Shown here in pieces: positions 1 through 8,344 of a stretch of DNA of 64,000 bases. This DNA is from Planctomycetota bacterium (GTDB lineage Bacteria > Planctomycetota > UBA1135 > GCA-002748355). The position numbers and the translations under genes are program-made. Position 1 is the stretch's first letter, and every line of letters begins with the position of its first letter. Below the pieces are notes generated by a model. That model had not been told where the DNA came from. It saw nothing but the letters and a program-made list of their open reading frames with translations, and did not search any database. The stretch is taken from positions 558,001-622,000 of the forward strand of contig JACKHW010000002.1 in assembly GCA_020638795.1 (NCBI GenBank), written 5' to 3'.

Positions 1-1
1 C

Positions 2-433
2 TGTGCTGCGACACACGTGCTCGCGCTGCTCGCCGGTTGCGCACACGGAGCAGGGATCGGCACGACCGTGCTCGCACGTCTGATCATTCGAGCGGCGGCA
101 CAGTTGCAAGAACTCGGAGTCGAGCACTTCGGCGCGCGCAGCGAGAGCTTCTCCATGGCTTCCGCTGTCTGGGGCGCCTCGATCTGGATGACTGCGAGCG
201 GGCATGGCGAGGACCGCGAAGTCGGCCTTCTGCTCGGTCGTGGCTTCACCGCGGCGGATGTGCGGTCGACGATGCGCAATCTGCGGCGCTCGTGCGAAGG
301 CCTTCGATCGCTCGACGGGTTCGCGGCGATCCCGGGCTTCTCCGAATGCACGCTGCTGCGCTGTCTGCACGAGTTCGTCAAGGAACGGATCGGCGTCGAC
401 GCCTTCCTGGACGAGTTTCGGCGCATCCGATGA
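2..433 (+). CDS. GpsA-like glycerol-3-phosphate dehydrogenase, C-terminal part (cut by window start)
   Basis: The reading frame is already open at base 2, so the start lies outside the window; 143 residues are visible. The segment aligns by eye with the all-helical substrate-binding domain of NAD(P)-dependent glycerol-3-phosphate dehydrogenase: a VLALLAGCAHGAGIG stretch matching the family's 'N.lAi.aGi.dGlg.G', then ARLIIRAAAQLQELGV, then a GLLLGRG turn. The enzyme makes sn-glycerol 3-phosphate for phospholipids. The usual GDLxxTCTxxxSRN loop is poorly kept here (VWGASIWMTASGHGEDR), so this may be a diverged paralogue rather than the housekeeping enzyme. The Rossmann domain cannot be checked. 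Confidence 0.6.
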   Translation, partial: CAATHVLALLAGCAHGAGIGTTVLARLIIRAAAQLQELGVEHFGARSESFSMASAVWGASIWMTASGHGEDREVGLLLGRGFTAADVRSTMRNLRRSCEGLRSLDGFAAIPGFSECTLLRCLHEFVKERIGVDAFLDEFRRIR

Positions 434-507
434 CCCACGTGCTCGCAGATCGCGCATTTTTCCAACAGTCGATGCCCCTGTTCTGCCGATGAGAAGGCGC
501 TGACAGA

Positions 508-533
508 GGCGTCGGACCCACTCGGCCGACGCC
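508..533 (+). terminator. Possible hairpin terminator after the GpsA-like gene
   Basis: An 8-bp perfect stem, GGCGTCGG / CCGACGCC, encloses a 10-nt loop, 75 nt past the stop at 433. There is no T-tract, so intrinsic termination is uncertain. Confidence 0.3.
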
Positions 534-568
534 GTTCCCGCGACACAACGCGTCAATCGGAGCAGTCA

Positions 569-1324
569 ATGGCCGAGGTCCTGGTTCGTCATGGCAGTTT
601 GGAGCCCTTCGCGATCGGCGCGGGCGCACAGCTCGTTGCGCGCGGAGAGCAGCCCTTCGGCACATCGATCGCGCACGTCGCCGGTGAGTCGATCGAATGC
701 GACGACGCGAGCCTCGACTACGTGATCGCACACACGGAGACGCTCTCCGACGGCTGCGAGAGTCGAGTGTTCGCGGAATGGCGGCGTGCGCTCAAGAACG
801 GCGCAAGGCTCGCACTGCTCATCGATCCGTCCCGGATCGACCCGGTGTCGTTCGAGCGCGTACTCGCCCACGAGGCGGGTATCTTCGTCGACGAACGTCG
901 CGAGGACGGGGATTGCGTGCTCTTGCTCGCGCGCCGTGACTTCGAGCGATCGATGCGACGCCACTTCGCTGGCGTCCTCGCCGAGGTCGGTTGGGCGGGG
1001 CGACCCGAAGGCTGGAAGGACGAGCTACGCTTCGATCTCGCGAGTCTCCTCCTGCAAGTCGGTGAAGGGCGGTTGGCCGCCGAGTTCTATCGCGCGGTGT
1101 TGGCATCCGACCCCGATTCGGTCGATGCGCGAGTCGGCCTCGCACTCTCGCTGGCTCTGCTGGAAGGCTTCGACGAGGCCAAGCAGATCCTGTCCGAAGT
1201 GCTGGAGGTCGATCCGAATCACGGCATGGCCGCCTCGTGGCTCCGCCGCGTCCACGAACGCGCACGTCCAGAACCCGTCGATCCCAACGTGCTCGAGCCA
1301 GCGTTGCGCAGACCGCGCGGTTGA
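569..1324 (+). CDS. Methyltransferase-like/TPR fusion protein
   Basis: This 251-residue protein has two parts. Residues about 25-115 resemble the second half of a class I SAM-dependent methyltransferase (type 11): the acidic DDASLDYVIAHTETL segment, then a helix and RRALKNGARLALLID, the usual 'LKpGG.l' strand. Residues about 145-235 look like TPR helices (AEFYRAVLASDPDSVDARVG and a second copy). The glycine-rich SAM-binding motif I is not evident, so activity is doubtful. The ATG follows GGAG at 556-559. No signal peptide is seen, so it is probably cytoplasmic. It precedes a lipoprotein and a WaaP-like protein, which hints at an envelope role; the substrate is unknown. Confidence 0.6.
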   Translation: MAEVLVRHGSLEPFAIGAGAQLVARGEQPFGTSIAHVAGESIECDDASLDYVIAHTETLSDGCESRVFAEWRRALKNGARLALLIDPSRIDPVSFERVLAHEAGIFVDERREDGDCVLLLARRDFERSMRRHFAGVLAEVGWAGRPEGWKDELRFDLASLLLQVGEGRLAAEFYRAVLASDPDSVDARVGLALSLALLEGFDEAKQILSEVLEVDPNHGMAASWLRRVHERARPEPVDPNVLEPALRRPRG

Positions 1325-1367
1325 GACTCGGTCGCCGCCAAGCGGATCCGGCCGACCCTGCGGGGCG

Positions 1368-1395
1368 TTGGGATTTGACGGAGCGTGGATATATT
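1368..1395 (+). promoter_or_regulatory. Candidate promoter for the lipoprotein/WaaP-like pair
   Basis: TTGGGA (1368-1373), a 16-nt spacer and TATATT (1390-1395) lie 8 nt before the ATG at 1404. The leader would be very short, as for several other genes in this window. Confidence 0.4.
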
Positions 1396-1403
1396 CATCG
1401 TAA

Positions 1404-1823
1404 ATGAAGCCGTCCACAGTTCCTGTCGGTGCCTGCACGGTACTCGCGCTCGTCGCGATGCTCGCGGGCTGCAGTGGACGATCCGCTTCGAATACGAACA
1501 CAGGACCTTCGGTCGCTCCTGCAGTGCCCGCCGGAACCACATGGGGGCCAGGAGACGCGAGAGCCGCGTCGACGGTCGCCGAACGCGTGAACGGAGATTG
1601 GCAACTCGAGATCCGCGTCGCCGATGCGACGGTCAATGCAGTCGAAGTTCGCGGTCCCGGCCCTGAGTTCGAACTGCTCGAGACCATCGCCGTGACTCCG
1701 CGCCTCCAGGACGGCTTAAGAGTCATTCTCCCTCGAGGCCGTGTGAAGACCGGATCCGAGATCTTCGTCGTCACGCGTTATGACGATACGGCGATCGCGG
1801 TCGCCCAGGTGCTATTCGGATGA
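1404..1823 (+). CDS. Small putative lipoprotein
   Basis: This 139-residue protein starts with a lysine, a hydrophobic stretch and a lipobox ending in LAGC near residue 23, as expected for a signal-peptidase-II substrate. The mature part begins with a Ser/Thr/Pro/Ala-rich linker and then one small beta-rich domain. I recognise no family. Its stop overlaps the start of the WaaP-like gene by 4 nt (ATGA), so the two are translationally coupled and may share an envelope function. Confidence 0.65.
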   Translation: MKPSTVPVGACTVLALVAMLAGCSGRSASNTNTGPSVAPAVPAGTTWGPGDARAASTVAERVNGDWQLEIRVADATVNAVEVRGPGPEFELLETIAVTPRLQDGLRVILPRGRVKTGSEIFVVTRYDDTAIAVAQVLFG

Positions 1824-2575
1824 AACTCGCGAAGCCGAACCGCTTGGACGTGCAAACGGCGCGCGTGATCAAACACGAGCCTCGTGTGGACGTGTTCGTC
1901 GTCGATGGCGTGTGCGTCAAGGAGTATCGCGTGCCGTGGCACTTGCGGTGGCGCGAGTTCTGCCGCCGGTCTCGTGCACGACGTGAGTACGACAACATCG
2001 ATGCGATGCATCGGTGTGGCCTGCCGACCATCGAAGCACTCGAGTGGATCGAAGCGCGACGCTTGGGGTTCACGACCTCTTCGACTCTGCATACGCGCTA
2101 CCTCGAGTCGACCGAGACCATGCGTCAGCGTCTTGCGAATCCGGGAGGCGACGATCCGCGCCTCGCGCGTTCCGTCGGCATCGCGTTGCGACAGATCCAC
2201 GAAGCCGGTTTCGTTTGCAACTCCGCGTCGCCGCGCAATTGGTTGCTGCGCAAGGGAGACTTCGCTTCGACGGAACGACCGGTGCTCTGTGACCTACCGT
2301 TCGTGCACCGACGTTCGCGAAGTGTCGTGGGTACGCGCGAAGCGATGGTCGACCTGTACGCTGCGGCACTCGGCGAGAGCCGTCGACGAGAGACCACATC
2401 AGACTGGAGACGTCACTTTCTCGCGGGCTACTGCGCCGACGATGAAGAGCGCATGGAGTCTCTGCGAACGATCGGCGAAGGATGGACGAGGCGACGGTTC
2501 CGCTTCGAGCGCGACTTCGGAATCGCGAAAGCGCATTTGCGCCGGTTGTTTTCTTGGATGTTCCGGCGCACTTGA
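1820..2575 (+). CDS. WaaP/Kdo-kinase-like protein, probably inactive (pseudokinase)
   Basis: This 251-residue protein has the layout of the lipopolysaccharide kinase (WaaP/KdkA) family: a strand with a conserved lysine (VCVKEYR, K34), the W.eF...SRARREYDNI region and a helix ending IHEAG. The catalytic loop should read HxDxxxxN, but here it is CNSASPRN (residues 133-140): His becomes Cys133 and the catalytic Asp becomes Ser135, while Asn140 is kept. A DL pair at 158-159 may stand for the DFG/DFD metal site. Family members phosphorylate lipid A core sugars; this one more likely binds than catalyses. It is coupled to the lipoprotein upstream, and its stop abuts that of the convergent next gene (TGATCA). 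Confidence 0.65.
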   Translation: MKLAKPNRLDVQTARVIKHEPRVDVFVVDGVCVKEYRVPWHLRWREFCRRSRARREYDNIDAMHRCGLPTIEALEWIEARRLGFTTSSTLHTRYLESTETMRQRLANPGGDDPRLARSVGIALRQIHEAGFVCNSASPRNWLLRKGDFASTERPVLCDLPFVHRRSRSVVGTREAMVDLYAAALGESRRRETTSDWRRHFLAGYCADDEERMESLRTIGEGWTRRRFRFERDFGIAKAHLRRLFSWMFRRT

Positions 2576-3289
2576 TCACCGGCGAAGGCGCACGATCTCT
2601 TCGGTCGCGTACCACGCCATGATGGTCCATGCGTCGCGGCCCTGCTCGGGTAATAGCTGCATCGCGTTGTCTTTCGATGTCGCATCCAGACACGCGAGGT
2701 AGCGGCGATTCACGCCCCGACCCACGATGCCGTCGAAAAGAACGTGTTCGTGCACGAGAGTCGATGGCGCGTGATCTGTATCCTTGTGGCTCACGAGTAC
2801 GTAGCTGCGGCAGTGAAAACCCGGTGGGGGCGCTTCGACGCCGGATTCCGTCACTGCCTTCTCGTGCATGTCATTCAGCCGATCGAGTGTATCCATCGTC
2901 GTGAACGGCTCGATCTCGAAGAGGAAGACTCCTGCCCGACCGGTCGGATCCGAACTCGCGATCGCGCGCGCCGTCTGCTCGTCGGCGGTGTTCAGCAGGA
3001 ACATTCCGCGATGATTGTGCGCAGCGCGTGGCTCGCCGAACGGGCCGGCTACGAGGAGTTGGCGGTCACGGGCCATTCGCTTCATGTTCGCGAAGTGGCC
3101 CTGGAATGCCTCGGTGCGCGCGGCACCGGTCGTCGTCCCGTCGTTGGGACCGGTGACGATCCATACCCATGAGTATGTCTTCGTTCGTTGCCCGCCGCGT
3201 GGGCTCGAGCCGCTCGAGCAGCCCGGCCCGAGCAAGATCGCGACGTTGAGGAGTGCGTTCAGGACGACGACGACTACCGTGCGGTGCAT
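2576..3289 (-). CDS. Exported YCII-like domain protein
   Basis: This 237-residue protein starts with a hydrophobic signal segment followed by GPGCSSGS, which may be a weak lipobox. Residues about 60-140 resemble the YCII/DGPF alpha-beta fold: a long helix (FANMKRMARDRQLLVAGPF), a glycine turn, GMFLLNTADEQTARAIASSDP and a final strand. The C-terminal half is a second, unrecognised part. YCII proteins are small ligand-binding or detoxification-type proteins; no specific function can be assigned. The region from 3290 to the next gene is only 36 nt. Confidence 0.6.
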   Translation of the reverse strand: MHRTVVVVVLNALLNVAILLGPGCSSGSSPRGGQRTKTYSWVWIVTGPNDGTTTGAARTEAFQGHFANMKRMARDRQLLVAGPFGEPRAAHNHRGMFLLNTADEQTARAIASSDPTGRAGVFLFEIEPFTTMDTLDRLNDMHEKAVTESGVEAPPPGFHCRSYVLVSHKDTDHAPSTLVHEHVLFDGIVGRGVNRRYLACLDATSKDNAMQLLPEQGRDAWTIMAWYATEEIVRLRR

Positions 3290-3325
3290 GCGTGCATCAT
3301 GCCGCCGCGTGACCCCTGCGCACGC

Positions 3326-4354
3326 TCAGCGTCGCGGCTTCTGGCGAATCGCGCGGTAGCGGGTCCCTCGCTCGCGCTCGACGATCGCGTCGGCGGCGCG
3401 GCGTGTGTCGGGTGCGACGGCACCCGGATCCGTCCCGCGGAGCAAGAGAGCCGCAACGGCTTCGGCTCGCACCCCAGCGTCGATGTCGCTCGCGAGTCTC
3501 CGGAGCAGCGGTCCACCGTGAGCCTCGGAACGGACGCCTTGGAACAGCACGGCTGTCCTTCTTCGCCCTGCGACGTCGAGGCTCGTGAAGTCCACGCTCT
3601 CGGTCGTGACTTGCACCGGTACTTCCTCGATCAGAATGCACTTGGCTACGGAGTGCCACGACTCACGCTGTGGTTCGAGCCAGAGGCTCCACGCGGCTCT
3701 TGCCGCGAATTTCGGGCTGACTCGCGTGCTGGCCGTGAGCAATCCGAACAGCCTCGTCGATGGCGCACGAAGTTCGGTTTCGACGGCGCGTTCGAGACGA
3801 ACTCGGTCGTCGTCCTTCATGCGTTCGAGTTCCGGCAGTGTCGGTAGAGCCAATGCGGCGTCCTCGGCGATGCGTGAATCCTCGGAGTCCAGGGCATCGG
3901 TCACGAGACGGATCAGTGCGGCAGGCGCGGGCTCCGCAACGAGCTTGCGCACGAGTGCCAGTCGTTCGTCACTTTCGTGCAGCAGCCCGCGTGAGCCGCC
4001 CCGAACGTGGAACTGCCCGTCGCGTTCGGCCGCGAAGAGGATCAAGCGCGACCCGACTTCGAGCCCGTGGCACGCGGCGCCGCAGTGATGCGCTCCGAGT
4101 TCTTCGAGTTCGAGCGCCACGGACGGGGTGCCTCGCAGCGCCTCGAGTGTCGTGAACGAGATGCGCAGGGTCCCACCGGACTCTCTGCGGTCGGTGACAC
4201 GAACATGCAGGACGAGTGGTGTTCTCTTCGCGAGTGCGAACACGGTCGTCGCTTGCTTCTGTGCGTGGATCGGACTCGATGTCACGAAGACGATCGAAGC
4301 CGTGAGTGCGCTCACGGCGATCGTCGCAAAGGCGTTGTGGATCAGAAAAGCCAT
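3326..4354 (-). CDS. Exported protein with HEAT-like helices, function unknown
   Basis: This 342-residue protein has an N-terminal signal peptide, with likely cleavage after SSPIHA near residue 31. An N-terminal beta-rich domain (about residues 35-125) contains a closely spaced Cys pair (HHCGAACHG). The rest is a string of alanine- and leucine-rich helices resembling degenerate HEAT/armadillo repeats (RLASDIDAGVRAEAVAALLL). It lies 7 nt after the large Ig-repeat gene, so they probably form one transcription unit. No family is recognised. Confidence 0.6.
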   Translation of the reverse strand: MAFLIHNAFATIAVSALTASIVFVTSSPIHAQKQATTVFALAKRTPLVLHVRVTDRRESGGTLRISFTTLEALRGTPSVALELEELGAHHCGAACHGLEVGSRLILFAAERDGQFHVRGGSRGLLHESDERLALVRKLVAEPAPAALIRLVTDALDSEDSRIAEDAALALPTLPELERMKDDDRVRLERAVETELRAPSTRLFGLLTASTRVSPKFAARAAWSLWLEPQRESWHSVAKCILIEEVPVQVTTESVDFTSLDVAGRRRTAVLFQGVRSEAHGGPLLRRLASDIDAGVRAEAVAALLLRGTDPGAVAPDTRRAADAIVERERGTRYRAIRQKPRR

Positions 4355-4361
4355 GCAGCAC

Positions 4362-7300
4362 TCACTTGAGAAGGATGCGTTCGCGCAGGTAGGCGAGATT
4401 GAGCGGGCGGAACGAGAACTCGACGGTCGTCAGGCTCTCGTATCCGAGAATCGCGCTCATGACGTCTTCGATACCGGTCGTTGCGTTGTGCAGGGTGCGA
4501 TCTCCGTGCAGCCCTGAGCTGGGAACGCCCTCCGGGACGAGCCCGATCGAGTGACCGATCTCGTGGGCGAGGATCACCCCGATCGCGCGGGCGAGGTTGT
4601 CGGCAGCGGTCAGGATCGTGTCGAGACGTGCGCGCTCTTCGGGCGTCGCCGTGGCGTAGACGAACGTGTCGGCGAGCACTTGGGCGTCGTGAGCGTGCAT
4701 ACCGACGGGCGTGCCGCCCATGTGCGGCGACAGCTCGCGGTACGTTCGACCGAAGCGCGTGACGTAATGGGGGTACAGGTCGAGATACAGTCGTGACTGG
4801 TAGAGGAACAGCTCGCGAACGAACACGCCGAGGCCCGGATTCGTGCCCGTGTTGTTCTCGTTGATCACCGAATTTCGATAATCGAACAGCGCTCGTCCGA
4901 GAACGCCTGTGGACTCTTCTCCATACGTGCGCTTGGGATTGCCCGTGGGATCGAGGCCACCGACCGCCATACGCATATGAGGTGCCCCACATGGCTGTCG
5001 CGTCACGAGCCTCAGGCGAACGCTGTCTTCGTCGACCCTTCCACTCGTCGCATTGCGACAGAAGAGCTTGTTCGCGACACCGATCGCTCCGTCCCGAACC
5101 AATTCGATCATCTTTGCGTTGGACCCGATCGGGTCACCGGCGGCGATCAAACCGAAGTCGAGCAAGTCCTCTTCGAAGTCGGCGCGTCCATTGCCCTTGC
5201 CACCACCCTCTCGGTCCGAGTCGAACATCGCCCAGACGAGCTGAGTGCGCTCGAAGGGCCTTCGCTCGACCGTCGACGAATCGACCTCGAAGGCGAGCGT
5301 GGCGAGGTTACTGACGTTCCCGCTCGTGTCCTGGATCCGCGCGGTCAGCGTGTACGCACCGTTCGCGAGAGCGTTGCTGGCAGGTAGCTTGGTTCGTGCA
5401 CGGAGATTGCCCGAGAACGAAGTCATCGCGTAGAGCTCGTCCGAGGACGGCGTTGCCGCGGCACCCGTCAGCACGTACTCGAGGGTCGTCGGATCGACGG
5501 TCGTGCTGCCGAGATCGTAGCCTTTGAGGTCGATCGTGAAGCCGAACGGCGGAACCGCGAGGCCCTCGCGTCGACTCTTCGCGACATCGTTGAGGGTGAG
5601 TTCGATCTGAGGAGCGATGGTGTCTGCATGCCCACCCGTGCGGAAACTCAGATCAAGATCATCGGCGAAGGCGCCTCCGTCGACCATGCGAATCCCGCCG
5701 AGCCCTCCGGCGATGACGACCCGCACGATGCCGAGCGTCGGCAGCGAGTACGTCGGTTCGAAAACGATGGCCCGACCACCACGAACGACGGCGAGGGAGC
5801 CAGCTATGCGCGCGGTCAACCCGTTCCAGACTTCAATGGCACTGTCGTTGACCGACTCCGGACGGATCGACGTCGCGCTCTGCATCACGATGCGGCTCGT
5901 GACCGGGACCGCCGATGCTCCGTCGCCCGGCGTGACGATCAACTTCGGTACGTTGTCCACGGTCGTCGTCTCGAATCCGACGATCGCGCTCGTGCCGAGG
6001 ACGTTGCCGTGCACGTCGCGCACGCCATCGGGACCGCCGACGACTTCGAGTCGGCACGTCGCCCCGAACGGAAGCTCCTCGACTGCGTAGACGAAGATCG
6101 ATGACCCCGACGCGGAAAGAGTGACGGCGCGTGATTCGTTCGCGGCGAACAGGAGGACCGTGTCACGGCGGACGGACGCTACATCGATCGCCTTGTCGAA
6201 GTAGATCTCGAGCGGGACACCGATCGGAACACTCGTCTCGTCGTCTGCAGGCAGGGTTCTCGTGACCTTGGGAGGAGTCGTGTCGCTCCCCGTGTGGAAC
6301 GTGAAGTCGACCGGCGACACGATTGGATTGCCGCTGACGTCCGCGAGAGCGGACGCGCCGACGAGTGCTCGCACTCGATAGTTGTCGTTGACCGCGAGTG
6401 GGGCCCGCGGCGTCAAACGCACCGTGCGCAGATCGCGGGACAAATCGACGGTGACCGGCACGGCGTTCTCGAAGTCGTCGACGAGGCGGAGACTCGAAGG
6501 CTCGTAGCTGTTCGGGTCCATCGACTCGTTGAAACGGAGTTCGATGCGCGCATTCGGCGAAATGTCCGTAGCCTCACTGGTAGGGAACGACGCGGAGAGT
6601 GCGGGTGACGTTCCGTCACTAGCTGTGGAGAAACGCAAGACTGTCGCAGCGGCGAACTCATTGCCACTTCGGTCCTTGATCGCGCCATTGCCGGTCCGCA
6701 CGGCCATCACGAGGGACTTTGCGCCAGGAAGATCGTGGATACACCGCGCGTAGACGATCTTGTCCGCATAGGTCAGTTCGAGCGGATAGTCGGATCCCCA
6801 TTCGTCGCGGAGCGTGATGCTCCCACTTCGAATCGACGTGGTGTCGAGCTCTTCGTCGAAGCGAAACGCGATCGGCGCAATGCGGGACACGTCGACCTGA
6901 CGGTCGGTGACGGAGGATTCGAGGAGCTTCGGGGCGATCGTGTCCGTCGTGCGAAATGCGAACGATGGCGAGTCGTCGAGGGTGCGATAGCTCTGGTCAC
7001 ACAGCGTGGGCTCGAGGGTGAAGCGATACGTCGTCGCCTCTTCGAGCGGACTCGTGGGCTTGAAGTGAATCGTCCGCCCGCCGTTGCTGACGCGGAACGT
7101 ACCGTCGATCGGAGTCGTTTCTCCGTCGACGCAGAGTGCCATCTCCTGGGTCACCAAGGCTGTAGGATCGATCGCAGCGTCGAAGCGCAAGGTGACCTCG
7201 ACGTCGACATCGACTTGCAGAGCGTCTGCATCCGGGTCGTGCCCGAGGAGACGGAGTTCTCCGACTTCACCCGCTGCATTCCCGCCCGCGATGTCGCCAT

Positions 7301-7373
7301 TCCCCGCGCCGCCACAGCCTGCGAGCGCAATCGCTCCGCAGACCGCGAGCCCGATCCACAACTGCTTTCCCAC
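4362..7373 (-). CDS. Large Ig-repeat lipoprotein with a C-terminal metalloprotease-like HExxH domain
   Basis: The 1003-residue product begins at a GTG codon with a clear lipoprotein signal (IALAGCGG, Cys near residue 20). It is followed by at least four bacterial Ig-like (Big_5/SbsA type) domains, each with the pattern 'D....vs....i...F.....d..s' and 'F.T....D..pP.v'. The C-terminal roughly 250 residues contain HEIGH at 937-941, the zincin signature. In metzincins the third zinc ligand would be at 947, which here is Pro; His residues in SGLHGDRTLHN a little further on could substitute. It is probably an anchored surface or periplasmic protease or adhesin. A 152-nt gap upstream carries a dyad element. 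Confidence 0.75.
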   Translation of the reverse strand: MGKQLWIGLAVCGAIALAGCGGAGNGDIAGGNAAGEVGELRLLGHDPDADALQVDVDVEVTLRFDAAIDPTALVTQEMALCVDGETTPIDGTFRVSNGGRTIHFKPTSPLEEATTYRFTLEPTLCDQSYRTLDDSPSFAFRTTDTIAPKLLESSVTDRQVDVSRIAPIAFRFDEELDTTSIRSGSITLRDEWGSDYPLELTYADKIVYARCIHDLPGAKSLVMAVRTGNGAIKDRSGNEFAAATVLRFSTASDGTSPALSASFPTSEATDISPNARIELRFNESMDPNSYEPSSLRLVDDFENAVPVTVDLSRDLRTVRLTPRAPLAVNDNYRVRALVGASALADVSGNPIVSPVDFTFHTGSDTTPPKVTRTLPADDETSVPIGVPLEIYFDKAIDVASVRRDTVLLFAANESRAVTLSASGSSIFVYAVEELPFGATCRLEVVGGPDGVRDVHGNVLGTSAIVGFETTTVDNVPKLIVTPGDGASAVPVTSRIVMQSATSIRPESVNDSAIEVWNGLTARIAGSLAVVRGGRAIVFEPTYSLPTLGIVRVVIAGGLGGIRMVDGGAFADDLDLSFRTGGHADTIAPQIELTLNDVAKSRREGLAVPPFGFTIDLKGYDLGSTTVDPTTLEYVLTGAAATPSSDELYAMTSFSGNLRARTKLPASNALANGAYTLTARIQDTSGNVSNLATLAFEVDSSTVERRPFERTQLVWAMFDSDREGGGKGNGRADFEEDLLDFGLIAAGDPIGSNAKMIELVRDGAIGVANKLFCRNATSGRVDEDSVRLRLVTRQPCGAPHMRMAVGGLDPTGNPKRTYGEESTGVLGRALFDYRNSVINENNTGTNPGLGVFVRELFLYQSRLYLDLYPHYVTRFGRTYRELSPHMGGTPVGMHAHDAQVLADTFVYATATPEERARLDTILTAADNLARAIGVILAHEIGHSIGLVPEGVPSSGLHGDRTLHNATTGIEDVMSAILGYESLTTVEFSFRPLNLAYLRERILLK

Positions 7374-7480
7374 GATGAGGTCCCCGTTCCCTGATGCGCG
7401 CAGGATCGGGAAGCCATGCGTTGTGGCTTGATTCGCGGATTGCTTGGCGTCAGCTCGTCGATGGCAGCGTCACGTTCGAA

Positions 7481-7499
7481 CTGTAGAACTTTTCTACAG
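7481..7499. promoter_or_regulatory. Perfect 8+3+8 dyad, candidate operator
   Basis: CTGTAGAA - CTT - TTCTACAG is a perfect inverted repeat in the gap between the MBL gene stop and the start of the large lipoprotein gene, about 110 nt upstream of the latter. It overlaps a second palindrome, GTTCGAAC (7474-7481). It has no T-tract, so a repressor site is more likely than a terminator. The binding protein is unknown. Confidence 0.4.
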
Positions 7500-7525
7500 A
7501 GCACAGTGAAGCGCAGTGTTTCGCG

Positions 7526-8344
7526 TCAACTCTCGCGCGTCCAAGGCTCGGTCGGGCAATCCTGTTCGGCGACGATCAGCTCGATGCGCGTGAGCTCGGT
7601 CTCCGAAAACGCGCTGCGCGCGGCTTCGAGCGCGAGTTCGCGCGTGTTGTTCTTCTCGGACAGGTGGGCGAGGTAGAGACGCCGGAGGCGTGGACCCTTG
7701 ACTTGCCGGACGATCGTGGCTGCTTGTTCGTTGGAGAGGTGCCCGCGTTCGCCCTGCACGCGTTCCTTGAGCGCCTCGGAGTACGGACCGCGTTGAAGTA
7801 GCTCGAGGTCGTGATTGAACTCGAGGAAGAGCACGTCGAGCCCCGTGAACTGCTGCACGAGTCCGCCACTGCTCGTGCCGAGATCGGTGGCAATGCCGAT
7901 GCGCGTCGTGCCGTCGTCGATCACGAAACCGCAGGTCTCGGGTGCATCGTGTGCGAGTCGAACCGCGGTCACGCGATATGCAGCCACGTCGAACGTCGTT
8001 CCGGGGTGATATCGCACCCACGTCGTGATCGTCTCGCGATGTTGGTGCACGAGGCAGCGTTCGGTCGCCCAGAGGGGGATCTTGTGACGTCGCGCCATCG
8101 TCGCCGCACTGCGAGCGTGGTCGAGATGTCGATGCGTGACGAGCAAGCCGTCGATGTGGTCCGCACGCTGACGCACGAGGTCGAGTCGATCGAGAAGGCT
8201 CGCGCGATCGAGCCCTGCATCGACAAGCAGCGTGCCAGCGTTGCCACGGATCAGGATCGAGTTGCCCCGCGAACCGGACGCGAGCGGTACGAATTCGAGC
8301 GCCGCTCGAGAGGTGTCTGCGTCGCGGCCTGGCGGTCGAAGCAT
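7526..8344 (-). CDS. MBL-fold metallo-hydrolase (YycJ/WalJ-like)
   Basis: This 272-residue protein opens with LASGSRGNSILI, the typical N-terminal strand of YycJ-type metallo-beta-lactamase-fold proteins, followed by the metal motif THRHLDH (His71, His73, Asp75, His76). Later metal-site segments are also visible (HDAPETCGF, ATDLG, FLEFNHD, HLSEKNN). Family members are thought to be nucleases or phosphodiesterases tied to cell-wall or DNA metabolism; the substrate here is not known. The start was chosen at 8344 because its ATG overlaps the stop of the upstream YfhO-like gene (TGATG); an in-frame extension upstream is non-homologous. It is the last gene of a four-gene coupled operon. Confidence 0.85.
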   Translation of the reverse strand: MLRPPGRDADTSRAALEFVPLASGSRGNSILIRGNAGTLLVDAGLDRASLLDRLDLVRQRADHIDGLLVTHRHLDHARSAATMARRHKIPLWATERCLVHQHRETITTWVRYHPGTTFDVAAYRVTAVRLAHDAPETCGFVIDDGTTRIGIATDLGTSSGGLVQQFTGLDVLFLEFNHDLELLQRGPYSEALKERVQGERGHLSNEQAATIVRQVKGPRLRRLYLAHLSEKNNTRELALEAARSAFSETELTRIELIVAEQDCPTEPWTRES

